Below are positions 1 through 10,070 of a DNA stretch of 64,000 nt, piece by piece; position 1 is the stretch's first letter, and each line of letters starts with the position of its first letter. Below the pieces are notes generated by a model. The model saw nothing but the letters and a program-made list of their open reading frames with translations. It made no database searches and had not been told where the DNA came from. Both the position numbers and the translations under genes were made by a program. The DNA comes from Inia geoffrensis (taxonomy: Eukaryota; Chordata; Mammalia; Artiodactyla; Iniidae): positions 39,032,408-39,096,407 of the forward strand of contig CM070904.1 in the NCBI GenBank assembly GCA_036417435.1. The letters are read 5' to 3'.

Positions 1-540
1 CCATCTTCATCCTATTATACTAATTGATCCTTTTACAATAGATCATGTTCTTGACTATACTTTTGTTCTGGAAGTTTCATCTTCCTTTTTTATTCCCAAA
101 ACAAAATTCATGTGAAATACTGAGAAACAGCTTTGGCCATCTTTTCTTATTTGATGACAAGATAAATAGGTAGCAAACAGAATTAGGAAACTGCAATTCT
201 GACATGAAAGACTGTTTATTAACCCTCTAATTTTTAAAAGAAATTGTTTACATCTCTTATCCTAAAAGAGCAGGCTGACATGTAAACTTTAGATAACTGT
301 AAATCATTACTATAAATTGTTTTTGATAATTGACAATGCTTTCTGCAATAATCAGTAACATTTTGGGGGTAGGGAGCTGTATACTCAAGAATTACTTGAC
401 ATTCCCAGGAAGTACCAAAAGAGTAAGTATTTAAACAAGTAAAACAAAGGGCCAATATCATAAGAATAATAGATAGCAGCCTCTAACATCTGTACATCAC
501 TTTGCAACTTCAAAGTCCCTTTTGTGACCATGCATGTGCG
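1..540. other. AT-rich non-coding stretch
   Basis: No splice-bounded reading frame and no repeat family I recognise. It probably lies within an intron of the minus-strand ankyrin gene, because an exon of that gene ends at 736 with a good donor pointing leftwards. Confidence 0.4.
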
Positions 541-543
541 TTT

Positions 544-650
544 CATATATATATACATTATATATATATATCTTATATATATCCAGCATTTAATATATAT
601 TCACTATATATTTATATATATATAAAGAATGATATATATATATAACAATC
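544..650. repeat. (AT)n microsatellite, imperfect
   Basis: Several runs of alternating A and T are broken by short interruptions such as catt and agaatg over about 105 bp. It sits 86 bp beyond the splice donor of the ankyrin exon. Confidence 0.9.
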
Positions 651-735
651 TATACGTCTAGGTTTGCAAATGACTTTGTAAGTAACAATGGCAGAGACAC
701 CCTTCCTCGGGTGCTGACTGACCACTTATACTCAC

Positions 736-890
736 GCGTGATGCCTGAGGAGCTCAGACAGAACCTCCACAGGTCTACAGAGGATTAACATATCAACACT
801 CTCAAGCAGGTCCACATCTCTCACAGCCAGCATCAGAGGGGTGAAGCCATGTTGGTTTGGGGAATTTATATCTAGGAACTCTTCAGATGC
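736..890 (-). CDS. Ankyrin-repeat exon, probably of the RAB3GAP1 neighbour (MAP3K19 by synteny)
   Basis: Read on the minus strand, this 155-nt exon follows an acceptor ending TTTTTAAAG and ends at a strong donor, GC|GTGAGTATAAG. It encodes 51 codons plus two bases with no stop. The segment NQHGFTPLMLAVRD is a clear ankyrin signature (x-G-x-T-P-L-x-x-A), and the segment ending EVLSELLRHHA looks like the second helix of the repeat with its loop. It starts in phase 0, matching the exon at 3650-3838, so the two splice directly and complete an ankyrin repeat across the junction (LQLLL then ASEEFLDINSP). Ankyrin repeats usually mediate protein binding. Human MAP3K19 is the minus-strand gene next to RAB3GAP1, which makes it the leading candidate, but I cannot confirm that its protein contains this segment. 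Later exons lie left of the window. Confidence 0.65.
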
Positions 891-1029
891 CTTTAAAAAC
901 ATGAAACTTTATTTCTGTTTATGTCTTTACTGCATGTCTATTAATACTAATCTTTGCATTTTCATTGTTTGGCCAAATTCTCAACTTTAAGACATTCTTC
1001 CTCAATATCTTGAGAGGGAGCTGATTAAC

Positions 1030-1115
1030 TGAAAGAACACAGGCCCGAGAGACAGACAGATCTCTGTTTGAACTTGAACTCCTTAAATTGGTTATTTAAC
1101 CTCCCTGACAGGGTT
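1030..1115 (+). repeat. MIR fragment (5' half)
   Basis: The order 'gacagacagatctctgtttg' then 'ttatttaacctccctgac' follows the MIR middle section. It is diverged, and another MIR-like piece follows at 1340. Confidence 0.45.
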
Positions 1116-1256
1116 ATATCAAGGACAGTCTGTTAAAAGTTGATCAAATCACCCTGATGAAATAAGGGACCCCTAGTTAAATAATGAATACTTTTCATCT
1201 GGGCCATAATCATACTAAAAAATTATTTGGTATTTATCTGAAATTCAAATTTAGAT

Positions 1257-1304
1257 GAGTGTCCTGTATTGTTTTTTTTTTTTTTTTTTGAGTGTCTTGT
1301 ATTT
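1257..1304. repeat. Bare poly(T) insertion flanked by a direct repeat
   Basis: An 18-nt T run (about 1272-1289) lies between two near-identical copies of gagtgtc[c/t]tgtatt, at about 1257-1270 and 1290-1303. No SINE or LINE body is present between the repeats. This has the structure of a target-primed insertion reduced to its tail. Confidence 0.6.
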
Positions 1305-1339
1305 TTATTTGCAAAATCTTGCAAAACACTATACACTGA

Positions 1340-1490
1340 ACTTCAGGGACTTCAGCTGCAAAGTGGGAATATTCGTGTTTTCCCTGCAGGGTTGTTTTGG
1401 TGATTGGAGATAGAATATGAAAAGCACTGAGCAGAGTGTTTGCTATATGCACAGTAAACATTTGTGGAATGAATGAATGATTTACAATTA
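1340..1490 (+). repeat. MIR / L2-like 3' fragment
   Basis: Follows the MIR 3' half: 'cttcagctgcaaagtgggaa', 'gggttgttttggtgattgga', then an ending aagcactgagcagag...agtaaacatttg followed by GAAT repeats. Confidence 0.55.
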
Positions 1491-1689
1491 CAAGGTAGCT
1501 TATTTAACAGTATTTATATAGTCAAGTAGATGTGAATATATAGATGTTATATGTTTTTTTAATGCAAGTAAAATTTAATTTGGATAATTCAGAACTGAGA
1601 AGCTACTGGAAGACCAAATTATCCAAATTGTTTATTTTCTAGACCAAAGTAACTCATGAATTTCCATCTCTATTTCACTTTATGCCACG

Positions 1690-1840
1690 TCAATACAGTC
1701 GGTGTCTCTAACCCATTTCTCCAGGGACAGACTGGAGATAATGATATTACCTCAGAGGGGTGCTGTGAGAATTAATCAGTTATTATTTTTTAGTCTCTGA
1801 AAAGAAAGCACTTCTTATATCAATGTTTATTATTAGTTAG
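1690..1840 (+). repeat. MIR fragment
   Basis: Matches the MIR 3' half: ggagataatgatattacctcagaggggtgctgtgagaatt-type order, followed by aaagcactt. Old and diverged. Confidence 0.5.
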
Positions 1841-1995
1841 AACTAACATGAAAGTTTTGAGCTGAGAATAGTTTTCCAATAGCACAGCAATTTGAGGATC
1901 TGTTGATTAAGCTCTGGATCCAGTTACAGGTACCAGCTTTTTAAAATTTAGAGGCTTATCTTGAGGAGTGAAAAATGTGGTTATGAAAGCAGACA

Positions 1996-2690
1996 TTGTC
2001 CCACTACTGGGCATATACCTTGAGAAAACCATAATTCAAAAAAAGCCATGTACCAAAATGTTCACTGCAGCTCTATTTACAATAGCCAGGATATAGAAGC
2101 AACCTAAGTGTCCATCAACAGATGAATGGATGAAGAAGATGTGGCACATATATACAATGGAATATTAGCCATAAAAAGGAACGAAACTGAGTTATTTTTA
2201 GTGAGGTGGATGGACCTAGAGACTGTCATACAGAGTGAAGTAAGTCAGAAAGAGAAAAACAAATACCGTATGCTAACACATATATATGGAATCTAAAAAA
2301 AATAAAATGGTCAGAAGAACCTAGGGGTAAGATGGGGATAAAGCTGTAAAGATGCAGAGCTACTAGAGAATGGACTTGAGGATACAGGGAGGGGGAAGGG
2401 TAAGCTGGAACAAAATGAAAGAGTGGCATGGACATATGTACACTACCAAACATAAAATAGATAGCTAGTGGGAAGCAGCCGCATAGCACAGGGAGATCAG
2501 CTTGGTGCTTTGTGACCACCTAGACAGGTGGGATAGGGAGGGTGTGAGGGAGGGAGATGCAAGAGGGAAGAGATATGGGAACATATGTATATGTATAACT
2601 TTGTTATAAAGCAGAAACTGACACACCATTGTAAAGCAATTATACTCTAATAAAAATGTTAAAAAAAAAATATATATATATATATATATG
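1996..2690 (+). mobile_element. L1 LINE 3' end (ORF2 C-terminus, 3' UTR, tail)
   Basis: Contains the conserved L1 ORF2 end (ccactactgggcatatacc, ttcactgcagctctatttac, atgaatggatgaag) followed by the 3' UTR and a tail of A and TA repeats at 2664-2690. It is 5'-truncated. The same 3' region appears in the minus-strand L1 at 46.6-47.6 kb, so the family is shared. It lies in sense on the strand opposite the ankyrin gene, inside its intron. Confidence 0.85.
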
Positions 2691-2699
2691 GTGATGGAG

Positions 2700-3640
2700 T
2701 TAACAGATTAAAAAAAAGAAAACAGGCATTGAATGACAGCAACAACTGTTGAAAATACCATTAAAATAAAATTTAGTGTCTTCCAAAAATATTTCTAAAC
2801 CTCAGTTTATGATATATGGCAACTTTAGACTATCGTTTAGTACAACAAGATAATTTGGATTTTGTTGTCTGTTTCCTTGAACTCTAGGTGACCAGAATAT
2901 CTTTCACTTTTTCTTTATCTGTGTCTCTACCTTAAGGGAATAGAAAAAACTTTTCTAGCAGCAATTGATTTTCTTTCAGTTGGAAAGTCATGTGATCTGA
3001 CAGTACCTCTGAAGGTAAATGCCAAGAGTAGGCAGTTGCCATTTACCAGTAATTAATGTCCTTGATTATGCATGTGGTTTTGCAAGTTACTTTGGGAAAG
3101 AGTCTCTATGGCCAGAAAATCTAAATAAGATCAATACCCTAAAAAGACAGCCTTTAAAAATGTATTTTCTTAGCATTTAAAAATGTATTCTCTTAACTTC
3201 AATCACAACTAAATATTATGCAAAGCATAGGCTCTCTGATCCCCTTTTCAAGATAAAGATAATACCTGCAAATGGTCCGAAGGGATCTAAACAGCAATTG
3301 TTCAAATGGCAATGATGTCAAGGGAACGCCTGTGAGCAAGTTGACAGTGATTCTCCAGGGGCATCCTTGGGAGCACATCATTTCCCAGGGGTGCCGCATG
3401 ACTTCTCCTTGCATCCAGCTGGAAGAAGGTGTAAATAGGCTGCTGCTGTGTTCTTTCATTATTTTGTTTTCCACCCCAAGTGTCCAATTTAATTCTGTTT
3501 CTTTCTCATATTTCCTGCCTGAAACTTTCTGTAACTGCATTTGAATAGAACTTATTTTTCTTTAAAAGGAGTCATACATAGTCTGTTCCCTTCTCACCCC
3601 TCACCCACCCACCTACCCAAAGACAGAAGCAAACATCAGA
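2700..3640. other. Intronic sequence of the minus-strand ankyrin gene
   Basis: Lies between the two ankyrin exons. I see no repeat family with confidence. A minus-strand stretch at about 3267-3424 has splice-like edges but closes with a stop in the frame the flanking exons use (see rejected items). Confidence 0.5.
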
Positions 3641-3649
3641 TTAACTGAC

Positions 3650-3838
3650 CAGCAAGAGTTGAAGTTGTTCAAGGTCATCTTGCCATGAACTTTGTAGAAG
3701 TTGCATTTGGGGAGCCTGGATTCCATTGATGGCCAAGAGTTGCCTTTGGATATCACAATTAGCCACATGGACCGCGGTTTGATTTCTGTAATTGCAAAGG
3801 GTGATATCTACTCCGTTTTCCAGAAGAAATCCAACAAC
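3650..3838 (-). CDS. Ankyrin-repeat exon, probably of the RAB3GAP1 neighbour (MAP3K19 by synteny)
   Basis: A 189-nt minus-strand exon of exactly 63 codons, phase 0 at both ends. The acceptor is TGGTGTTGCAG and the donor is CTG|GTCAGTTAA. The N-terminal part reads VVGFLLENGVDITLCNYRNQ, the end of one ankyrin repeat (LLENGVD) and the beta-hairpin of the next, followed by QTAVHVA, the T-A-x-H-x-A core. The C-terminal part (DDLEQLQLLL) is the helix that starts the repeat continued in the exon at 736-890. No stop interrupts the frame, and its phase fits the next exon without a shift, which argues for a living gene. The first exons must lie further right, between here and the RAB3GAP1 promoter, but I could not find them. 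Gene identity rests on human gene order only. Confidence 0.7.
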
Positions 3839-4061
3839 CTGCAACACCACAGCATTCTAATTTAGTCTTTTTGAGTACCAATAGTGTCTTCTGGGTTGGG
3901 TAGAAAACTTATTTAGTGGGGCACAGCTCTGATTCATGATATAAGAAAGGACAATAAGAGGCATAAAAATGAAGGATTGATTTGGTTACACGTGACTGCT
4001 ATTGCCTTTTTTAAATTTGGGAAACAAAAAATCTCCATGATATGGGTAGTTTGGGGATACC

Positions 4062-4277
4062 TTTTTTGTTTTTTTTTTTTTTCCTGCGGTACGCAGGTCT
4101 CTCACTGATGTGGCCTCTCCCATTGCGGAGCACAGGCTCCGGACGCGCAGGCTCAGCGGCCATGACTCACCGGCGCAGACGCTCCGCAGCATGTGGGATC
4201 TTCCCGGACCGGGGCACGAACCTGCGTCCCCTGCACCGGCAGGCGGACTCTCAACCACTGCACAACCAGGGAAGCCC
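4062..4277 (-). mobile_element. CHR-type SINE, short form
   Basis: Poly(T) at the left, then the reversed body with cggtacgcaggtctctcact and a right end in accagggaagccc, which is the tRNA-derived 5' end. Full length, with several CpG decays. Confidence 0.9.
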
Positions 4278-4289
4278 TGATCTTGTTAC

Positions 4290-4630
4290 TTTTTAACGTG
4301 ACATGTTGTTTTTAAGATTTAGCCTTATACTTATGTGTACCCCTGGTCGTTTGCTTCTAATGGCTGAATGGTACGCAATCTCCATATGCAATGTCTCTTC
4401 CCTTGGTAATGGACATCTAAGTTGCCTCCAACTTCCCACTCCACAAACAACACTGTGGTAAATATCCTTGTTCAGGCCTTGTTATGCACTGTGCAGAAGT
4501 TTCACGGAGTGAATGGTTTGAGTGCATTTAATTTCACTAAATACTGCTGGGGTTGTTCTCCAGAATGACTGCACCAGTTTACATTTCCACCAGTAGTGCC
4601 TGTCTCTTTCCTTAAAGCTCTTCTAAATGA
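4290..4630 (-). mobile_element. Old L1-like LINE fragment
   Basis: The order 'gcttctaatggctgaatggt', 'aatggacatctaagttgcc', then 'gaatgactgcaccagtttac' and 'tttccaccagtagtgcc' follows antisense L1 ORF2 3' sequence. Strongly diverged. Confidence 0.5.
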
Positions 4631-5767
4631 AGCAGACATTTGGCTGATCGCTGTCACTTCACCATCATTATCCTAATCATTAACATTGAGTAAGCAGGGT
4701 ATTTGGAACTTTAAAAAAAGCTGAGGAGCAAATGATACACTCAGAATCAGGCCACAGAAAAATTTAAAACCAATGTACGTGTCTATTCCAGCAAACTGCT
4801 TTGCAGCTTGGATTTATATACTTATTTTTGAAAACAATATTTGCAGTATCATTTCAGTTAAAAGAAACGCTTTCAGAAACAAAAAGATAATTAAAACCTG
4901 TCCTTCAATAAAGATGAAAACTGGATAATCAAATAACAACTAGACTAGAAATACATATTTATATCACCAGCTCATCTATAAAGTGGAAATAAAACCCCAA
5001 AGGTATTTTTTCCCAAGCTTATTACCCCTAGCAATAAAATGACAATGCGTGTTATGGAATTGTGGCTTAACTCCTAAGTGAGAGCATTTCAAAAGTAGTA
5101 TCTACCTCAAAAATAAAAACTAAAAGTAATATTTAAACCAACTGCAACCCAAAAGTTATTATATCAGATCACTACAGCACTGGGCAATATGGTCGTTTAT
5201 TTGGTAATCTACTGTCTCATACACTCAGCAGTGACTGGAGGAGGAAAATAATGATTCAATCGACATACAGCAGTATCCCTATACATAGGTAGTTCTTTCA
5301 AGGAAAGTGGACGGACCCACCTGGCTTTTTATTAGTAAGCGCCATTTCCTTTTCTGATCTTCAGTCTGTACATTTCCATCTAAAGTTTTTTCATGAAAAA
5401 GCTTTTCTCAATTTTTCTTTTAAGATTGCTTTGATCAACAATTTTTTTAAGCAATAACATTTCATTCTACAGGGATTGCTGGTTTAGCATCTATTGAAGC
5501 CCCGTTCTTATATCTTTAATTGTATGTATATTAATCTACAATACTTGTAAAACAAAATCTTTTTATTATACTTTACATATGATTTGGAATTTTATGTAAT
5601 TAAGACTTAAAGCAATGGGAATCTCCTTTTGTGTTAAAAAAAATATAGCCAAGATCACATACAATACTGAGTGGCACAAGAAGGTTTAAACCATGTGAAG
5701 TTAATGCATATATAGGTGATTAAACTAAAATAAAAGATTGTTGCTGGGTATAATCAATGGACATAGG
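4631..5767. other. Unassigned AT-rich sequence
   Basis: I see no exon with splice sites and no repeat I can name. It lies upstream of both genes or within the 5' introns of the minus-strand gene. Confidence 0.4.
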
Positions 5768-5968
5768 TTTTTTTTTGCGGTACTCAGACCTGTCACTGCT
5801 GTGGCCTCTCCTGTTGCGGAGCACAGGCTCCAGACGCGCAGGCTCAGCGGCCATGGCTCACGGGCCCAGCTGCTCCGCGGCATGTGGGATCCTCCCGGAC
5901 CGGGGCACGAACCTGTGTCCCGTGCATCGGCAGGCAGACTCTCAACCACTGCGCCACCAGGGAAGCCC
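5768..5968 (-). mobile_element. CHR-type SINE, short form
   Basis: Only about nine T remain in the tail. Flanks acatag and acataa suggest a short TSD. The body is close to the young copies elsewhere in the window. Confidence 0.9.
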
Positions 5969-5975
5969 AACATAA

Positions 5976-6900
5976 GTGTTTTTATATACTTTTCTTGTCC
6001 TTACCAGTTTAGCCTACTGGTTTAGAGGCATTTATATAAAGCATTGCATGGGATTGTTTCAATACCTGAAAAGTCAAAAATAGCTTATTATAACGACTCT
6101 AAGGATATAATTATTTGAGATTAGGACACAGTTTCCTCTATCAGTTTGCCTGATGTTCCTCCTTTGGGACATCCTTGGGGAGAAAAAAAGAAAGTTGCCA
6201 CATTTGGTATTATCCAAAATGCGACGAAAAGTACAGATTTGGCTTACCTGTGGTATGTTTTGCAGAGGAAGTTGGTACACTGTTGAAGAAACACCAAGCC
6301 AAACAGCAGTCAACATCATTCTACTTCATCGTGGCACTGATTTCTGGGACAGCTGTCAACCCACACTTCAACAAGGGATCCATTTAAAAGCAGCACAGAT
6401 ATCGATTTTTTCTTTGATTATTTTCCAGTGGTTCACAGCTCACAGTACTTGGAAAAAAAGATATTTAAAGCTGGTTCTGCGTGCACAAACCCTTCAGTTA
6501 GCTGCAGAGATTGCTTAGTTTACGGCCTGTCACCTGAGCAACCATCCACTGTGCATTTAGCTTGGAGATTTGAAAGCAGTACAATTTCATTCAAGAAGGA
6601 AAACAAGTGTGTACACTCTTCGAAGTTGCTGTTTAGATGCTTAAAAGAGTTCGACCCCTATGGACTTTCACGGTTGGCACAATTGCCATTATCACCTTAT
6701 CCACTGAGATTTTTTCCAGGAAAGCTGTACCTTTATAATTGCTGCCTTATGCCAAAAGGGCCCCTTTCCAAATCTGAATATGGGTTACAGAGTGAGAATC
6801 CCATTGATTACCCCCAAAGTCGTTGTATTCTTAGAGTCATGCTTGAGAAAGCACTAGTGAATGGAAATTCTTATGTGAGAACATATTTCTAGTCTAGACT
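5976..6900. other. Unassigned sequence with a 154-codon plus-strand open frame
   Basis: A plus-strand frame runs from 6428 to 6892 and ends in a stop. The composition is less AT-rich than its surroundings and not low-complexity. On the minus strand, a frame starting near 6387 (MDPLLKCGLTAVPEI) is broken by stops, as in a decayed processed gene or old DNA transposon. I do not recognise either protein. It could be a chance open frame, a pseudogene fragment or a relic transposase. Confidence 0.3.
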
Positions 6901-7160
6901 TGCGCTATTCCAGAGCGAAAGCTTCAGTAAATGGGCTGGATTTTTGTTTGAGTCATAAATGGTAATAAATCCAGCTGAAAGCGACTTTAAACTGTGGTCT
7001 ACAAAAACATACTCATGAGGAAGTAGACTCAGGACACTCTAAAACATAAGGTCACCTGGCATCCCTGTGCCGCCAAATTCTTTTCCACCACTTACTGAAG
7101 GATGCAGGGGTTTCTCTTCTAAAGATGTACTTAACACTATATATACTCAGCTGAAAAGCG
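6900..7160. other. Unassigned sequence
   Basis: No gene or named repeat recognised. Confidence 0.3.
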
Positions 7161-7369
7161 TTTAAGTATTTTATCATAACAACAACTAACATTTATTAAA
7201 TGCTTCCTAGGTTTGTCCTTTACATGAATGGTGTCATTGAACCCTCACAACAACTCTATGGAATAGATACTATAATCACCATCTTTCCCATGTTACAGAT
7301 GAGGACAATGAGACTTAGACATTTTAAGCTAACAAATGGTAGAGGCTGGGATTAAATCTAAACAGCCTG
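7160..7369 (-). repeat. MIR, interrupted by a SINE
   Basis: Reversed MIR: 'taacatttattaaatgcttc', 'accctcacaacaactctatg', 'gttacagatgaggacaatg'. The right end is cut by the CHR SINE at 7370. Confidence 0.7.
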
Positions 7370-7581
7370 GGGCTTCCCTGGTGGCGCAGTGGTTGAGAGT
7401 CCGCCTGCCGATGCAGGGGACACAGGTTTGTGCCCCGGTCCGGGAAGATCCTACATACCACAGAGCGGCTGGGCCTGTGAGCCATGGCCGCTGAGCCTGC
7501 GCCTCCGGAGCCTGTGCTCCGCAACGGGAGAGGCCACAACAGTGAGAGGCCCGCGTACCGCAAAAAAAAAAAAAAAAAAAA
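7370..7581 (+). mobile_element. CHR-type SINE, short form, with clear TSD
   Basis: Begins gggcttccctggtggcgcag and ends in about 20 A. The TSD aatctaaacagcctg lies on both sides, at about 7355-7369 and 7581-7595. Inserted in a MIR. Confidence 0.95.
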
Positions 7582-7643
7582 ATCTAAACAGCCTGACCAC
7601 CATGTTGAAATATTCACCACTTTTACTAAGCTAACATGCAACA

Positions 7644-7690
7644 TATACACACACACACACACATTTACACACTCGCTCACACACACTTCT
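7644..7690. repeat. (CA)n microsatellite, interrupted
   Basis: Nine CA units, then a degenerate tail with ttta and ctcg interruptions. Confidence 0.85.
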
Positions 7691-8180
7691 CCAGTGAGTG
7701 AACGCGACAGGGTAAAAACCACTCAGAGATTGCTAGGTTTCTGTATACTCTTTCATCAACCAGTTCAGCCTGACGCAGATTGACACGAATCCAAGTACAA
7801 AGCAGTTTGTTACCGTTTTACTTCCTACATCCTACCTTGTTTCTACCCACAGGAGGAACAGTACTCTCTCTTAGCTTTTATGTCAACAGAAAGTTACAAG
7901 TACTGTAGTTTCCGATGTTTAGCACTTCTGCAGGTTTACCCTTGGGTTCAGGATGGTCTGCAATCCATGAATCTTTCACTTGGTTCCCCAAAGAGTAATC
8001 CTCCTCCTGTGTCTCGTTTTGAGAAATAGTCATTCATTCAAATCATGTTTTTTCAAGAAATTCAGTTTTTCAGAAAAGTGATGAGACAAGCATGCAAAAC
8101 TAGGGCAGTATTAGGTAATAAGGCCACCAGAGAGCTGTGTAAAATGTTCTAAGGAAGCACGGGAGCGGGGTGTCTAACTT
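7691..8180. other. Unassigned sequence
   Basis: No exon or named repeat recognised in about 490 bp. Confidence 0.35.
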
Positions 8181-8600
8181 TTGGAGATATACCATGTCCA
8201 TAATTAGGAGACTTGATGTTGTAAAGACATAAATTCTTCTCAAAGTGTCACAATCAAAATCATAAAGTTATTTGGGGAGCATTAACAAGCTGATTTTAAA
8301 ATTTATATGAAAATTTAAAGGGCCCTAGATAATGAAGATACTCATAAAGGGGAATAAGGTGCTATTTGAATGGAATAGCAGAGAGATCCTATAAACACAC
8401 CTATACATACATGGTATACACACTTGGTATGCAACCGGGGTAGCATTGCAAATAGTGGGAAAAACATGGTCTTTTCAATAATGTGGAGCCAATGCGGTAT
8501 CCATATGGGAAAAATAGATCTTCTCCTCACGCTATATGCAGAAATAAATTCCATTACTTCAAGACCTATATGTAAAAGGTAATACTAAAATGCTTTTAAA

Positions 8601-8739
8601 GGGACTTCCCTAGCGGTCCAGGGGTTAAGACTCCACACTTCCACTGCAGGGAGCATGGGCTCGATCCCTGGTCGGGGAGCTAACATCCTGCATGTCCCGC
8701 GGCATGGCCAAAATAAAATAAAATAAAATAAAATAAAAA
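8601..8739 (+). mobile_element. CHR-related small SINE
   Basis: About 110 bp of tRNA-like head and body (gggacttccctagcggtcca ... ctgcatgtcccgcggcatgg), followed by an AAAAT-repeat tail. Lacks the middle block of the longer CHR forms. Confidence 0.85.
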
Positions 8740-8924
8740 TACTTCCAGAGTAGATTATAGTAGAATATCTTCATGAGCTCAAACTAGGGAAAGATTTCTT
8801 TTTTGGGGCAGGGGGAGAAGATTTCTTAAACAAGACACAAAGTATAGCAACCATAAAGTATTGAAATTTAGGCTACATTAAAATTAAGAACTTCTGTTCA
8901 TAAAAAGACACCATTAAATGAGTG

Positions 8925-9624
8925 TGACAGGCACAGATGTGCCACTCAGAGCCCCCTTCAAGAAATGACTTGCTGCCCAGCTGCAAGGAGTGTGGTTTGA
9001 TAACCGCCTCCAGCTATTAGCTTCGTCACATTTACCTAGCTGTGGAGCCAAGGTCATGCTATTCTTGAGGTGGTCCCCAGGCAAAAACTGACCAGTTATA
9101 GTCAAGGTCACTCTCCTCTTGGGGAGGTCCCTGGCCAACGACTAACTGAACACGGCAGTGGTACAAGGGGCTCGTCATTTCTGCCCAATGGAGGTCTCAT
9201 GTAATGGAATATTTTTGTCCCAGTGCTCCCCGCGGGCTGGCAGAGACTATTTGAGGTTGGAATATTTTATTTTATTTTTTTTGTAGTACGCGGGCCTCTC
9301 ACTGTTGTGGCCTCTCCCGTTGCGGAGCTCAGGCTCCAGACCCGCAGGCTCAGCAGCCATGGCTCACGGGCCCAGCCGCTCCGAGGCATGTGGGATCTTC
9401 CCGGACAGGGGCACGAACCTGTGTCCCCTGCATTGGCAGGCGGACTCTCAACCACTGCGCCACCAGGGAAGCCCTGAGGTTGGAATTTTTGCCTGGTGGC
9501 AATCCCTGCCCAACCTTACCTCCTCCCTTGTCCTTCACAGGTGTTACTCCTCAGTAAAATCTTTTTCACTTTCAATTCCAGCTCAGTGTCTGCTTTGCAG
9601 AGCACCAATTTGCCAAAGTTAACA
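8925..9624 (+). mobile_element. Solo LTR of an endogenous retrovirus-like element, with a nested SINE
   Basis: About 490 bp excluding the SINE at 9268-9474. It begins TGACAGGCAC and ends GTTAACA, and it lies exactly where the surrounding L1 is interrupted (L1 reads ...ccattaaatgagtg before it and ggcaagtcagagtgggag after). Near the 3' end, AGTAAAATC may be the polyadenylation signal region, followed by the terminal part. No internal retroviral genes are present. Strand and family are uncertain; it looks like an old LTR of the ERV/MaLR kind. Confidence 0.6.
9268..9474 (-). mobile_element. CHR-type SINE, short form, inside the LTR
   Basis: TSD tgaggttggaat[a/t]ttt at about 9252-9267 and 9475-9490. 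The reversed body has gtagtacgcgggcctctcac at the left. Confidence 0.93.
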
Positions 9625-9863
9625 GGCAAGTCAGAGTGGGAGAAGATATTTGCTGCCTATATAAACAATATTGGGGTCATGCATAGAATGTATAAATAAA
9701 TTCCAGATGTCAATAAATGACAGACAGCCCTATAAAAAATAATTTTAAAACTCAATTTTCCACTTTCACACACACACTAAGGATATCCAAATGGCCAATA
9801 AGCAAACAAAAAAATGCTTAACCTCGACAGCAATAGGGAACTGCCAATTAAGATCACAGTGGA

Positions 9864-10070
9864 GGGCTTCCCTGGTGGCGCAGCGGTTGAGAGTCTGCCT
9901 GCCGATGCAGGGAACACGGGTTCATGTTCCGGTCCTGGAAGATCCCACATGCCGTGGAGCAGCTAGGCCCGAAAGCCATGGCCACTGAGCCTGCACGTCT
10001 GGAGCCTGTGCTCTGCAACGGGAGAGACCACAACAGTGAGAGGCCCACGTACTGCAAAAAAAAAAAAAAA
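9864..10070 (+). mobile_element. CHR-type SINE, short form, inside L1
   Basis: TSD agatcacagtgga at 9851-9863 and 10071-10083. Ends in about 16 A. The body carries several transitions from the consensus (gtactgcaaaa for gtaccgcaaaa). Confidence 0.95.

Noticed and set aside
544..650. AT-rich tract as an origin or matrix attachment site
   Set aside because: It is a simple AT microsatellite; nothing else supports a specific role.
3267..3424. Possible third exon between the two ankyrin exons (acceptor ttcttccag, donor cag|gtatta on the minus strand)
   Set aside because: In the phase set by its neighbours it runs into a stop after 38 codons, and the flanking exons already join in phase and complete an ankyrin repeat without it.
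4062..4277. tRNA genes at the SINE heads
   Set aside because: The SINE 5' ends derive from a tRNA and keep A/B-box-like motifs (ggttcgaNNcc), but they have no cloverleaf and are followed by SINE body and poly(A).
7389..7634. Recurring open frames of 60-130 codons with the peptide themes [19 protein letters not shown] and [15 protein letters not shown]
   Set aside because: They appear at every short CHR SINE on either strand. They are translations of the GC-rich SINE body, not a gene family.
8925..9624. An intact endogenous retrovirus
   Set aside because: Only LTR-like sequence is present. There is no gag, pol or env reading frame, and the host L1 resumes immediately on both sides.
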